Source of the DNA: Paraphoma chrysanthemicola
Taxonomy: Eukaryota > Ascomycota > Dothideomycetes > Pleosporales > Phaeosphaeriaceae
Direction of reading: 5' to 3'
Assembly: GCA_020744225.1 (NCBI GenBank)
Contig: JAGMWG010000009.1
Coordinates: 124,001 to 188,000 of the forward strand
DNA: 64,000 nucleotides
This document shows positions 31,889 to 43,339 of this stretch, piece after piece; the first letter of the stretch is position 1; every line of letters starts with the position of its first letter. A program made the translations under genes and the position numbers. Under the pieces are notes generated by a model. That model worked only from the letters and a program-made list of their open reading frames with translations. It had not been told where the DNA came from and did not search any database.

Positions 31889-32740
31889 TCAGCGACCAGC
31901 GCCATCAACCGAGTACAGTGGGGGTGGATCTGTATTTCCGGTATTCCGAGATCCACGCGTGAAGCCGAGTTCTGACATAAACGGGTTCTCGAGCGGGGCT
32001 TCTCGATCTTCTGCCGGCGGTATAGGGCTCTGAGTTGTAGTAAGCTTTGCAGTGCTGTCCATCGTGACTGGTCCAAGTTCGATGCCATCGGAGCTTTCTC
32101 CATCTGCTGATCGTGACCTTCGACTAATACAGCGATGAATGCAAATCAGGATGAGAATGAAGCCGAGGAAGCCGCAGAAGTAGGACAACAAGACCGTGGC
32201 AAGCTGGTATACGTCTGCTGCTGGCTCATTTCCCTGAAGTATAGCAGCGATGCGATTCAGCGTTTCGTTACGTGGCAGAGCGGTGGTGCGAGGAGGAATA
32301 TGATCTGGCGACGCAGCGACCCAATGTGAGACTTTCGTGGAGTTCTTTGGGTACTCGACCCATCCGAGGTCGCTGTACTTCCAATAGATGTCGCCGCGAT
32401 GGCGGCCGATCTCGCCCCACGACAGAGAGGATACAGATCTCGCCTTGTGCCAGCCGCACTGGGATTGAATGGAGTAGATGTCTGGAACAAAGCGGTTCAA
32501 CTGAAGAGCCATTCTGAGGATTTTGGGATAGTATGGGTAGTAGTGAGTCTCAATGGCGAAGTCGAAGTTGAAGTCGGCCTGAGAGTCGGTCCGAAATACG
32601 ATGAAGTCATGCCTAAGGGGGACGAACTTATGACACCCAACACGGCGCGTGGATGCCGTTCTGTTGGGAGCAGACGGTGCAGCTTGTAGGTGTGGGAAGT
32701 TGATAACTAGGAGAAGGAGGACTTTGAGGCAAGGATGCAT
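31889..32740 (-). CDS. single-pass membrane protein with signal peptide and PPxY tail
   Basis: 283 residues from the ATG at 32740, chosen because it begins a clean signal peptide (M-H-P-C-L-K-V-L-L-L-L-V-I). The frame is open upstream to 32836. The outer part is about 175 residues with N-x-T/S sites and several aromatic clusters. A single membrane helix (about residues 180-203, L-A-T-V-L-L-S-Y-F-C-G-F-L-G-F-I-L-I) is followed by H-R-C-I-S-R-R-S-R. The cytoplasmic tail of about 75 residues ends with D-P-P-P-L-Y-S, a PPxY motif of the kind bound by WW domains of Rsp5-type ubiquitin ligases. I do not recognise the outer domain. A cell-surface receptor-like or adaptor role is only inference. Confidence 0.68.
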   Translation of the reverse strand: MHPCLKVLLLLVINFPHLQAAPSAPNRTASTRRVGCHKFVPLRHDFIVFRTDSQADFNFDFAIETHYYPYYPKILRMALQLNRFVPDIYSIQSQCGWHKARSVSSLSWGEIGRHRGDIYWKYSDLGWVEYPKNSTKVSHWVAASPDHIPPRTTALPRNETLNRIAAILQGNEPAADVYQLATVLLSYFCGFLGFILILICIHRCISRRSRSADGESSDGIELGPVTMDSTAKLTTTQSPIPPAEDREAPLENPFMSELGFTRGSRNTGNTDPPPLYSVDGAGR

Positions 32741-33173
32741 GTTGACAAAATAATATGAGCGAATGGCCGGCCGTTGTTGTAATACAATTGTGTGGGCGGG
32801 GTTTGTGGATGATGAGGATGGCATGTCAGAGCCCATTGCGAGGAATGTGTTTGAAACCTGCCTGCCTTATCTACCAGAGAAGGCTCGGCTCTGCACGAGT
32901 GGCAGTCGAAGTTGAGGAACTGTGCTAGTAGAGAAGTCGGAACTAGTCGCAACTGCTGCGAGACGTGAGGGCAGCAAGCGCACTTGAACCAAAAGAAAAA
33001 AAAGGAAGGCCGAATCCTTTTACCACATCATTCATTCGGGCAAGACTCTGTTGTGTCACGCAAATGTCGTAAGGCTGAATTTGCGCGAGCTGCTATGTTC
33101 TTACTCCCGACTTCCAGGCTCCGCGAAAGGTTACCCTTCGCTAACCCTGCCGACGTAGACAGGGCCAATTGAC
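32741..33173. other. intergenic, no gene seen
   Basis: Contains a 62-codon plus-strand frame (32984-33172) starting in an A-rich run; it could be eroded N-terminal P450 sequence but shows no motif. Confidence 0.4.
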
Positions 33174-33977
33174 ATGTCGCCTCAGGTGATGTATTTGTTG
33201 TATGACATTGTCAGAGATCTAAGCATTGGCAAAATATTCGATCTGGAAGAGCCCGATACCAAATTACGACATGTTCTAGAGACCATGAGTCAATTTGTAG
33301 AGACGGCGCATTATGTAGGTCGCCATCAACGTTTGCTTGATGTTATCAGTGCTGAACAACGAAGCTTTCCATATCGGGCTTCGACATGGGTTTGACTGAA
33401 GCCATACGGCCTCAATCCATTGCTGATCCATTGCTGACGCATGCAACACCTGGTGCTCAAGGAACGGGACTTTTCCGTTGCAGACTGCCAGGAGAGTACC
33501 CTCTACCTTGTCCGAAACGATGAACTCTAAAGAAAGCTTACTAATAAGCTCGTATCAACATTCTCAAGCTTCGACGAGATCCGTGCTGGTACGAAATTGC
33601 GGTTGTGCCAATACCTCACAGCATTCATCCAAGAAGGTTTACGCATGGCTCCCGCTGTAGGCGTTGGCCTCGACTGCAAGGTGCTGGATAGTGACTTCAA
33701 GGTGGACGGGCATTACTCTCCACAGGGCTGCTCGATCAGCTCCGTTTGCCGCCCGATATATTACAACACAGGAAACTCTCCCGACCTATACAAGTTTCGG
33801 CCGGAAAGATGCCTCCCGGGCTCGTCTTCACAAATTGTTTCTTTGGCTGGAAGCGCGCTTTGTGCCTTCTTCACAGGCCCTCGCGGATGCGCAGGGAAGT
33901 ATCCAGCATTGCTGGAAATGTTGATATTACTAGCAAAGTTGATGTGGAGGTTTGAGTTAAGCAAGAGCCTGAGATAA
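33174..33977 (+). pseudogene. cytochrome P450 relic
   Basis: A single reading frame from 33174 to 33977 carries P450 features but is cut by in-frame stops at 33393, 33435 and 33528. The first part (Y-L-L-Y-D-I-V-R-D-L-S-I-G-K) resembles the helix E/F region. The middle reads S-T-L-Y-L-V-R-N, the end of helix I, but the A-G-x-D-T-T oxygen-binding motif is not recognisable. Next come F-S-S-F-D-E-I-R-A-G and the helix K motif E-G-L-R. The heme loop F-F-T-G-P-R-G-C-A-G-K-Y is intact, with its cysteine. The N-terminal membrane anchor and about half of the usual 500 residues are missing. With three stops and large losses, this is a dead gene. Confidence 0.78.
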
Positions 33978-34467
33978 ATTTTGGTAGTGGAAGCCGAGAT
34001 GGAGAATGGGGTTGTCGTCGTCGAGTGGACCAATATCAGACATGGGATATGTTCGGATCCCGCTGGTACAGATCAGAGAGCGTGTTCGTGATAATCAAAC
34101 AGATTGATCGTGGGGCCCCGAGAATCAGGCATACGACGTAGTTCGTCGCGTCTCACGCGTACCAAAAGCGCGCTAGTGATGATTACGTCAAGAACCCGTG
34201 CACCTTTGTCGCACCTCAAGCCATTTCTTCTGTGCTTCATGAATCGACCATCTATGCGCGCGTTGGCAAAGCGATAGTTGGGGGAAGAGACGGGCATGGC
34301 TTGCGCCTCATCGGTTACGCAGTGGAGGCGTCGATGTGTGATTGTCCGGCAGAAGCACGCAATTCTTAGATCGGCCCCTCGGAAGATATCATCGTCCTCA
34401 TTCCTTCATTCATGAGCACTGTTAGGATAATTGAGAGCCATACAGACACTATCTTTTCAAGGCAGCA
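33978..34467. other. intergenic, no gene seen
   Basis: Spacer before the sulfatase; a 74-codon minus-strand frame at 34073-34297 has no supporting feature. Confidence 0.6.
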
Positions 34468-36375
34468 ATGGTCCAACTTAATCACTTGTTCGCCTGGTTT
34501 AGCATCATCTTGAGCGCAGTCGGCGCGGACACCAATGGCCAGCAGCCCATTGGGCTACATCAATCGAGCACTCGGCCGAACGTCGTCTTCATTCTCACAG
34601 ATGACCAAGACCTTCACTTGAATTCACTGGATTACATGCCCTTCCTGCAGAAGCACCTCCTAGAGCAGGGTACTTTCTACAAGCGGCACTTCTGCACGGT
34701 GGCACTCTGCTGCCCTTCGCGAGTGTCGCTCTGGACTGGAAAGACAGCTCACAACACCAACGTCACGGATGTCAACCCCCCCTATGGCGGATTTCCCAAG
34801 TTTGTGCAACAGGGATTGAACGAAAATTTCTTGCCAGTTTGGCTCCAGGAAGCTGGCTATAATACGTACTACACAGGGAAGCTCTTCAATGCTCATACCG
34901 TGGACAACTACCATTCGCCGCACGTCAATGGCTTTACTGGATCTGTCAGTTTCGATAGACCGTTTGCGTCAAATTCAGCTGACATGTACAGGATTTCCTG
35001 CTGGACCCCTTCACCTATCAATATTTGAACTCCACATATCAGCGGAATCATGACAAGCCCATTCGCCATGTAGGGGAACACACTCTTGATCTACTAGCAG
35101 GAAAAGCTTATGGATTTTTGGACGACGCAGTCAAAGAAGAGAAGCCTTTCTTCCTCACAATTGCGCCCGTCGCTCCTCACAGCAACGTGGCGTTCAATGT
35201 TGCGCAAGGTCCCATTGACGATCTTATTGCTGAATTTTCTCCGCCCATCCCTCTTGAACGACATGCCCATTTGTTCAAGGAAGCCAAAGTTCCACGAACG
35301 CAAAACTTCAACCCCGAGGAGGCATCTGGTGTGAACTGGGTGAAAACACTTCCACGCCAGAGTCAACAAAATGTGGACTACAATGATCACTTTTACCGCA
35401 ACCGGCTGCGCGCTTTGCAAGGCGTTGATGAAATCATAGACGGTGTTGTGGATAGACTCCGCAAGTATAACATCTTGGACAACACGTACATTATTTATTC
35501 CACTGACAACGGATATCACATTGGCCAGCACAGATTGCAACCTGGAAAAGAATGTGGTGTTGAGGAAGACATCAATATCCCTCTGCTGATCCGAGGACCT
35601 GGTGTGCCCAAGAACGTCACCACAGATATTGTCACGACGCATACCGATCTTGCGCCAACATTCTTGCAGCTCATAGGCGCTCCACTTCGAGCTGACTTTG
35701 ATGGCGACGTGATACCGACATCAAAGCGTGGATTAGCTCGCGCCAGCAAGAAGCGTCATGAGCATGTGAACGTTGAGTATTGGGGCTTCGCTTTGGGTGA
35801 AGGGAAGGACTGGGATGGCGGTATGTGCCAAATAACTATCACAATGCCTTCACTAATGCTATGGCAGCCCGCATTCACCACAACAATACATACAAGGCTC
35901 TGCGGGTGATTGGAGAAGATTACAATCTCTTTTATTCAGTCTGGTGTACCAACGAGCATGAGCTGTACGACTTGAAGGTAAGTCGGTCTCAAATGTCAGC
36001 CGTGGGCCGATGCTAAAGCATACACAGACCGATCCAGGCCAGCTCCGCAACCTCCTCGGAGAGTCCCGTACACCGACCTTGCTTTGGCTACCAACACACA
36101 AGGTCGCAGCTAGGCTCGATGCCCTTCTCTTTGTACTAAAGTCGTGTAAAGGTCGAACGTGCATCGAGCCATGGCGTGCGCTCCATCCAGAGGGCAATGT
36201 CGAGAAACTACGTGATGCTCTGTCACCCCGGTTCGATGCATTTTACGAAGTGCAACAACGCAAGATCGAGTATAATCGCTGCGAAGACGGCTATATCGTG
36301 GATGCTGAAGGCCCGCAATTCGAGAACGACGGTTTGGTCTTTCGCCATAACACTCATTGGTCTAATTGGGTCTGA
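34468..36375 (+). CDS. secreted arylsulfatase
   Basis: Exons 34468-34944, 34992-35820, 35868-35977 and 36028-36375 give 587 residues, normal for fungal arylsulfatases. A signal peptide (F-A-W-F-S-I-I-L-S-A-V-G-A) is followed by P-N-V-V-F-I-L-T-D-D-Q-D, the metal-binding aspartates. The C-C-P-S-R motif at residue 81 holds the cysteine that becomes formylglycine. S-T-D-N-G-Y-H-I-G and the later N-I-P-L-L-I-R-G-P-G-V block are typical. Splicing at 34944 creates the G-S-D-F-L-L-D-P join known in the family, and the last exons give L-Y-D-L-K-T-D-P-G-Q-L-R-N-L. It hydrolyses sulfate esters outside the cell or in the secretory pathway; many fungal homologues are induced by sulfur starvation. Confidence 0.93.
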
Positions 36376-36657
36376 TAAAGCTAGCTGACGAACCGGGAAA
36401 TAAATGTGCATTGGAGGCTGAAGCTGAAGACGGTGGTTTGTTGTTGAACGATAACGTGATTTCTTCCTTGTGTTGCAACATCGGCATCCTTGTAGCGACG
36501 CTCCGAACGCGCATACTGACACGCCTGAACCCTGCTGTCAGATGTACAATGACTCTTGCCTTCAGAAAATTTACTACGGGTATCTATATGTCAATATAAG
36601 TTTCTTTCCGCTTGCATGTTCAGTTGACTTCCACCTGCCACTTTACACAAGCTCCTC

Positions 36658-38423
36658 ATGGCGTCGTCGGAGATCCGTAACGATGAACGGACCCCGCTTC
36701 TGACACGACCCACCACTGCCTCGTCCGAAAGCAGCGCTAGTCTTTCTTCGAACGATGCCTTAAGTCTCTCACATAACGGTCGACCGCAATCCCTGCTTTC
36801 CAAAGTTGCGAATGATGAAGAAGCAAGAATCGAATCGCCGTCTGACACAACTGTCAGCACGACGTCCGCTTCCGTTGGGCGCATAGTTTCCGTCCTACTC
36901 ATTGGTAGCTTCATCTCCAATGCCGATGGGTCACTTCTATTTGCTACGCATCCTATTATCGCCTCGGAGTTTAACGCCCTACACGATTCCAGCTGGCTTA
37001 TGACAAGCTTCGCCCTTGCACAAGCAGCGACCCAGCCACTGTATGGGAAGCTAAGCGATATCTACGGTCGCAAGTCCATGTTGGTGTTGGCATATGCACT
37101 GTTTGCTATCGGAATGGTTTTGGTCGGTGTTGGGCAGTCTATGTCGACATTGATTGCTGGGCGTGTCATTTCTGGTGCGGGCTCAAGTGGGATGACCACT
37201 CTGGTCTCGATACTAATCACTGACCTTGTACCGCTAAGAGATGTAGCTACATGGCGATCATATGTCAATGTTGTTGCCACAACAGGGCGCAGTATAGGTG
37301 GCCCACTTGGAGGTTGGCTTGCTGATACAGTCGGTTGGAGGTGGTCATTCCTCGGACAGGTGCCCCTCGCAGCCATTGCCACGATGCTCATTGGCATCAC
37401 ACTGCCCTCTCAAACCCAGCCCAAATCCGCTCAAACCACACGACGTAGTAAATTCGCGCGCATCGATTTCGTCGGAGCGACTTTCCTGACGTTGAGCATC
37501 CTCGGCTTGTTGTTCCCACTAGAAATCGGCGGAGACAGAGTTGCCTGGTCCTCGCCTACCATCATCGCACTCCTTGTTGGTGCTGTCATATCTGGCCTCC
37601 TGTTCCTTGCAGCAGAAGGGTGGGTCGCAAAAGAGCCAATAGTACCACTCTCCCTGCTTCGGCAGCGTGACGTGATGGTGTCGAGCTTTGTTATGTTTTT
37701 CCAATCTTCTGCACAGGTCGGCCTCATGTTCGCGGTGCCACTCTACTTTCAGATCACCTCGGGCGCATCCAACACTGTTGCTGGTGCACATCTTGTCCCT
37801 GCTGTTGTCGGAAACGCGCTAGGTGGAATCATCTCCGGCACAATCATCAGCCGTACTGGACGCTACAAGTTCCTCATCCTGGTCGCTACATTAGTGTCAT
37901 CCACAGGTTATCTTCTGCTAATACTGCGTTGGCACGGTAACACTAACTGGCTTGAGTCACTGTACATCTTTCCAGGAGGTTTTGGCATGGGTATTGTTCA
38001 ATCAGCGCTTTTCATCAGTGTACAAGCAGCCATCGACCCTTCTTTCGCAGCAATCGCAGCATCCACGTTGTATCTCACTTCATCAGTTGGGTTTCTGGCT
38101 GGTATGGCTGGCGTCAGTGCCGTACTGCAGGGCACGTTGAAATATGGACTGGGCCATCGTCTCGACGATATTGGTATCGGAGGCGAGAAGAAGTGGAAGA
38201 TTATACGGCATGCCCTTGAGGACGTTCATTACGCGGGCAAGGCCAAAGAGAAAATCGCGAAGGTGGTCGTTGGGGCGTATATTGATGCGCTCACCTGGAC
38301 TCATGGTAAGACCAGCCTCAACCACAAATTCTCAGTCTTTGCTAACTTTGACAAGTCCTCTCGCTCGTCTGTTCTCTTATCGCATTCGCAGGGAGTCTAT
38401 TTCTGCGTCAGCATAAGCTATGA
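36658..38423 (+). CDS. MFS transporter, DHA2-like (vacuolar amino acid/drug type)
   Basis: Exons 36658-38305 and 38356-38423 give 571 residues with about 14 membrane helices. A polar N-terminal tail of about 75 residues (rich in S, T, acidic) contains T-P-L-L, then G-S-F-I-S-N-A-D-G-S-L-L-F-A-T-H. The motif A loop reads G-K-L-S-D-I-Y-G-R-K-S and motif C-like G-R-S-I-G-G-P-L-G-G-W-L follows. The layout resembles Fnx1/Vba vacuolar basic amino acid transporters. The small last exon is essential: without splicing the 50-nt intron (GTAAG, CTAAC, AAG), the frame continues for about 125 unrelated residues; with it, the protein ends in a final helix and F-L-R-Q-H-K-L. Substrate is inference. Confidence 0.88.
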
Positions 38424-39429
38424 TGCTCGAGCAAAGTCTCCCGCGGTATCGGCTAGACTACAAATCTTTCACCTTCGACTTAAAAAATTGCTTTTTCGAT
38501 TCACCACGGGTCAGCAGAATTGCATCCTGGCTAAAATTGCGATTGAAGTAGTGGGTCACAAAATAAATACCATTTCAATGTACTGTACTCATTACGCACA
38601 ACGATGGTTTCGTTTACTGTCCACCCTATGGGAGATCGCCGTGACAACTATGTCAGCTTTCTCTACTATCTTTACACCCGTCTGTTTATGACGGATGCCC
38701 CTAGCTATCGTTTGCCCAAAAAAAAAGCCAAAATATCTTGTTCCTTCATAGCAATCCTCCTCGGTCGTAGGTCGATCATGAGGACGGTTCCCCTCCCCCT
38801 GGGCTTAGGCTAGTGTATGCCGGCTGCCTTTGGCTGCAGCCTTGAGCTTGAGATGTCACATGTTTCCCACGATCGTCCAGCCTTGGGTCTTTTCCCTGCC
38901 AAAAAAGGAGATGGCTGGGTTAAAAGTCCTGTGTCACAATCCAGGTCGGCGCGCCTGAACGAGCAACACAATTTATTGGCAGATATTGCAATCGCGATAC
39001 TGTCCACTGTCAATTATATATCTAGCGCAGTGCGGCTTCACTTCTTACACTTGACAAAATGATTGCAGATTCATGTCCTGTAAGACTTGACCTGCCCCTG
39101 TGCCTGGCAGACGAGCCGACCCGAGTTGCCATGTCCGAAACTGTACCATGGTTCACACCCTTGGCGTGGGTCGTTACAACAGCAACGCTGGTTCTCAACA
39201 ATTGTGTCTACCTTAGAATTCATCGGCCTACGCCATCCGATCAAAAGTCAGGACGTCAATAGGGCTTCTGTTGAGCCCCGGGTGGCAGGAAATGAACCAG
39301 TTTTGACAACGGGGATGCTGGCATTGGTAGCCCAGCGAGTCTTCAGCCTGTCACAAGCACTTAAGACAGTACTTGAGCCCGCCATTCGCTACCTTGGTTC
39401 TGTCATTTCCATCTTGATTTGCTCCCACC
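38424..39429. other. intergenic, no gene seen
   Basis: About 1 kb between the transporter and the serine-rich protein. Short frames at 38604-38813 and 39059-39518 lack domains, and the latter overlap the promoter of the next gene. Confidence 0.5.
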
Positions 39430-41901
39430 ATGCTGGCTGCACGTGTATTGTTGTTTGGTCCTTTGGCAGTAGCCTCACCACTCCTGGTGGAGCGCCGTCA
39501 AGGCTACGCAGCCCCTGAAAGCTGCCCCGTGGCCTCGTGCGGTTTCCCTGGCTATCCCAACGATCTTACTGAGTCATATGATACCTTCCCTGTTGACACC
39601 AATTCAAACCTCTGTTCTAAGACTTGTGCATCGCACAAAACCTGTAAGACGTGGTCAATTGATTTCAACAACTCGCATTGCTATCTATATCACAAGGAGC
39701 TGTAAGTATCCGTCCTTGACCTTGATTTTGTTGGAACTAATAGTTTAAGGGATGAAATTGTTGTCAGCCGTGAACCGGACTGGTCAAGCCCTTTCAGGAT
39801 CTACAGCAAGTGCTGTGCTAAATGGGATGGGGGTCTTGATCTGCCTTGGGCCACACCTGAGCCATCTAAACCTGCATTCGAGGAGCATCCTGAGGACTTC
39901 GAATATGAAGAGTACGAAGAGATTGAGAACGTAGAGCAAGACGAAGTCGAGTACCAAGGAGACGAGTATGAATCCGAATATCCAGAGCACGACGAAGAAT
40001 ATCCGGAGCACGAGGCTGATTCTAAAAATCCTTCACTGCCAACTTCAAGCAAGAAACCCTTGAAGTCAACCTCAAAGGGTGCGATGTACCCTCCACCTTT
40101 GCGCATTTCTACGGCGACCTCGAAGATTTCAAGCTACCCACGTATCTCCAAGTCGAGCGCTCATCCGACTACCTCATCTTCCAAAGTGTCTAGCTACTCC
40201 CACATCTCAAAGACTAGTTCGCTGTCAACCTCATCATACAAGGTCTCCAGCTCCTCGCTCACCTCTAAGAGCAGCTCGCGTCCTCACCCTACAAGCTCGA
40301 GCTCGAAAGCGTATGGCTTCTCACGTACCTCGTCCAAAGCGACTGCTACGTCCACTCCAAATGGTTCAAGCGTCTCTCGTAGCTCGTCTAAGTCTATCTC
40401 TTCGTCGAGCGCAGCATCGACACCGAAAAGGTCCACCTCCTCTCGCGTAGTCTCGACGCCGAAGAGCTCCAGTTATTCCCAGACTTCTTCCAGATCAAGC
40501 GCCAAGTCAAGCGCGACGACCACGCCCAAGACTACAAGTTCTTTTCATGTGTCGTCCAAGTCCAGTGTATTTTCGACTCCCAGAAGCTCAAGCCTCTCGC
40601 AAAGCTCGTCGAAATCGAGCGCCCAGTCGAGCGCAACGACGTCGACGCCCAAGATATCTAGCTCATCCTCTTCACGTGTTTCATCCAGGTCGAGCCGGAC
40701 CTCGACTCTAAAGAGCTCCAGCGTCTCTCGCTCGTCATCCAAATTCAGTGCAGTCTCAAGCCAAATTCGTTCCAGCGCCTCGGGCACGTCATTGATATCG
40801 AGCGGGACCTCAACTCTAAAGAGCTCTTCAGTCTCCCGCACATCATCAAAGTCGAGTTCAGCTTCATCATCAAAGTCAAGCTCAATCTCATCTTCAAAGA
40901 CTTCAAGTGGGTCTAGCACGTCGTCGAAGTCAAGTGCATCGCCAACTCCAACAAGCTCAAGCGTCTCGCGCACATCTTCTAGACCAAGCACATCTCCTAG
41001 GTCAAGCGCATCTTCTACAATAAGCAACACCTCTGCACCAAAGGCTTCGAGCATCTCTAGCACGTCGTCTCAGTCCTTAAGTGCAATCTCAACAGCAAAG
41101 TATTCAAGCTCCGCATCGATTTCAAAAAGTTCATCCGCCTCCCACATACCAACTCAGTCGTCGAGCGCCGCCTCAACACCGAAAAGCTCAACTATTGCCG
41201 CCTCATCATCTAGGTCATCGACTGCCCCCTCAACACTAAAGACTTCTAGCGCGACATCAATATCGAAGAGTTCCACTATATCCAGCACATCACTTAAGTC
41301 GTCGAGCGCCACGTCGACACCGAAGGCTGCAAGCTCTTCACAATCATCTTCAATTTCAAGCGTGAAGTCTAGCGCCACATCTAAATCGAAGGCTTCCAGC
41401 TCGTCGGGTACTTCCTCTAAAACATTCACTTCGTCCACGCTCAAGACTTCTACCCCGTCACACACCTCTACCAAGTTTAGCGTAATCTCTACTCCGAATA
41501 TCCCGAGCTCCTCACGCACCTCGAACAAATCCAGCCAGCGGCCTTCTACAACGCCTGCATCAAAAACTTCTAGCTCTCTTTTCACCGCGAAATTATCTTC
41601 GAAGGCGTCTAGCTCTTCCTTCATCACGAAGTCTTCGTCCGAAGCAACTAGCACACTAAGGTCGTCTTCAAAAGCGTCCAGCATGCTGAAATCTTCTTCC
41701 AAGATTTCAAGCCACGCTTCGAGCACCAACTCCAGCGTTCATCCTACCTCGTCCACTTATGAAGGTCCGAGCTACCAATTTCAGACTAGCAAGAACAAGT
41801 ATCATGCTCCAACGCCCACGTCTGAGGAGGTCTATGCCAAGCCGAGCATCAAGGTGGAAGATCACCCCGAGTATACACCTGAGGCGGAATTTGAGGTTTA
41901 G
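39430..41901 (+). CDS. secreted serine-rich repeat protein with PAN/Apple-like head
   Basis: Exons 39430-39701 and 39750-41901 give 807 residues. A signal peptide (M-L-A-A-R-V-L-L-F-G-P-L-A-V-A-S-P) and an E-R-R possible Kex2-type site lead into a cysteine-rich domain with PAN/Apple-like spacing: C-S-K-T-C-A-S-H-K-T-C-K-T-W-S-I-D, then C-Y-L-Y-H-K-E-L, which continues across the splice to C-C-A-K-W. A very acidic E/Y/D stretch follows (residues about 125-170). Roughly 570 residues of Ser/Thr/Lys-rich imperfect repeats come next (S-S-K-S-S, S-T-P-K-S-S-S), surely heavily O-glycosylated if secreted. The end is short and acidic, with no GPI-anchor signal, so the protein is probably soluble or wall-bound by other means. 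A wall, adhesion or matrix role is inferred from composition. Confidence 0.82.
40130..41750 (+). repeat. serine-codon-rich imperfect tandem repeats
   Basis: Coding low-complexity region inside the serine-rich protein. Units of roughly 60-75 bp recur with many substitutions, based on TCA/TCG/AGC serine codons mixed with lysine and threonine codons. Long acidic open frames on the opposite strand are a by-product of this composition. Confidence 0.75.
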
Positions 41902-42544
41902 ATGCAGAATAGCTGCGAGATTGAGTTGGAGACGAAGGAGAATGCGATTGGGATGCGGGTATCATCGGTAGATAGTCGCACATTTTCCATGTGTGACGAT
42001 GCTCACCTGCTATCTTATCAGCCAATATTGTACTTGCGTTTTCAGTAGATAGAGAATAATAATATATGTTTGTAGATGAGTTCCTCTTTGCCTGTCCCCT
42101 GCTTGCATTTTTGCGTGCACCACTATGTGAATTCCGCGATGGTCACAGGCGCGCGAAAAGACGATCCACTCGCTTGAGATTGCAAAAATTTGCGATATAT
42201 AATTGAATTGGACAGGACCGGGAGGTCAGATCAGTAACGCATTCACCCGCTTGTGCATTTTCAAATTTTGACCGAGAGCTGGGAACAGATGTATGGCATG
42301 AGGGAGAGGCCAAGGACCCGAAGGAAGAGAGTTGTTAACATGCGACCAAGATCCAGTCCCACTGTACAGCACGAGGAGAGATATAAGCAAAAAGAACGCC
42401 TAGAAATGGCGGTGGTTTGCCAAGGAATCGAACCTTTGACCTTCGCTTCACAAGACAAGCTCGGCAAAAAAGAAGTTGCGCTTTGGACTCGCGGGGAACT
42501 ATGGTAAAGTCAGTGTGAATCTAACACACAACGCGGTACAGGAT
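41902..42544. other. intergenic, possible second tRNA-derived T-arm
   Basis: No protein gene. At about 42415-42470, minus strand, a sequence with GGTTCGATTCC resembles a tRNA T-arm with four of five stem pairs. It is followed by GGCAAACCACC and preceded by an anticodon-arm-like hairpin. No complete cloverleaf could be built. Confidence 0.35.
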
Positions 42545-42627
42545 TGCTTACTCGAACCCCGGACCACTCCCATTCGTAACTCTTGAAGAGATGCTAAGGG
42601 AGTATTATACCACTAAACCACAAGCCC
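42545..42627 (-). tRNA. degenerate tRNA-like sequence (tRNA-Pro-like, probable pseudogene)
   Basis: On the minus strand, GGGCTTGTGGTTTAGTGGTA reads like the acceptor strand and D-arm of a proline-type tRNA. It continues into an anticodon stem CTCCC/GGGAG around a loop split by about 19 nt, placed where a tRNA intron would sit after position 37. The T-loop GTTCGAG follows, but its 3' stem does not pair and the 3' acceptor strand (expected CAAGCCC) is absent. If the loop is read as written, the anticodon would be AGC, unlike a proline tRNA. Internal promoter boxes A and B look partly kept. I read it as a decayed tRNA or part of a tRNA-derived repeat. Confidence 0.45.
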
Positions 42628-42763
42628 AGTTGGACCAACCACAAGGGTTTGGTTGATTGATGGAGGAATTCAAATTTTAATGACATATATAGACTAGTGA
42701 AAACACCACAGTATTGCCAACATCAAGATGACACCACCCGGTGTGAAGATCAGGTTGTGTTGA

Positions 42764-43339
42764 AAAATTTGCGTTCTGGCCACATCGATTTCCTGCACAC
42801 CCCGCAATCATGCCAAGTGCCCCATTACCAGTCCGACACTAGCGTATAGCCTATCAATAGAGCAGAGCTCCACCTCGTCCCTACACCTGGCTTTCGACAT
42901 TTCCATCTCGAAGATTGAAAGGAGCACTCTCTTCACCGGAAGCATTCATGGAAGATGTCGCTCGATAGAGAAGGTCCTACCTGAACAAAAGCACACCTCC
43001 GAAGAGGCGCTGCTAGATATATTGGGAAGAAACATTGCTACCTTCGCGGGCTGGTGGATGAAGCTGGACAGCGCCAATCTGCGGCACCTGCGGCATCAGA
43101 ACGATAATGAAACAGCCAAATCATGTTTGGTTAAACCCGCCCCGAAATCTTTTCAAGAAAGCGGCCAACGCTGGTCTCTGAGAATCATCCACAATCTAAA
43201 CGCTGCAATACTAAACGTGTTGGAATCGCGCCAAAAGCATTCCCTCAGCGCCAGCCAACGAAGCCTACTTCACCGCTTACGAGCCCAGATCGCCGATGAA
43301 CAGGACGATGAGTGGAGCTTTCTCTATAGCTTTGTTTAG
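42764..43339 (+). other. 192-codon open frame without an early ATG
   Basis: The frame is open from just after a TGA at 42761 to the TAG ending at 43339, with no ATG until about codon 102. The translation looks protein-like rather than random: L-H-L-A-F-D-I-S-I-S-K-I-E-R-S-T, E-E-A-L-L-D-I-L-G-R-N-I-A-T-F, and a charged helical end with L-H-R-L-R-A-Q-I-A-D-E-Q. It may be an exon of a gene with an unseen first exon, or a gene remnant. It lies between two tRNA-like fragments. I do not recognise a domain. Confidence 0.25.

Noticed and set aside
38306..38691. In-frame C-terminal extension of the MFS transporter
   Set aside because: It begins at a perfect 5' splice site, and splicing gives a normal final helix and ending; the extension is non-homologous readthrough.
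40545..41729. Two long acidic frames (172 and 191 codons) on the minus strand
   Set aside because: They are antisense to the serine repeats; the D/E/L/V composition is the mirror image of Ser/Lys/Thr codons.
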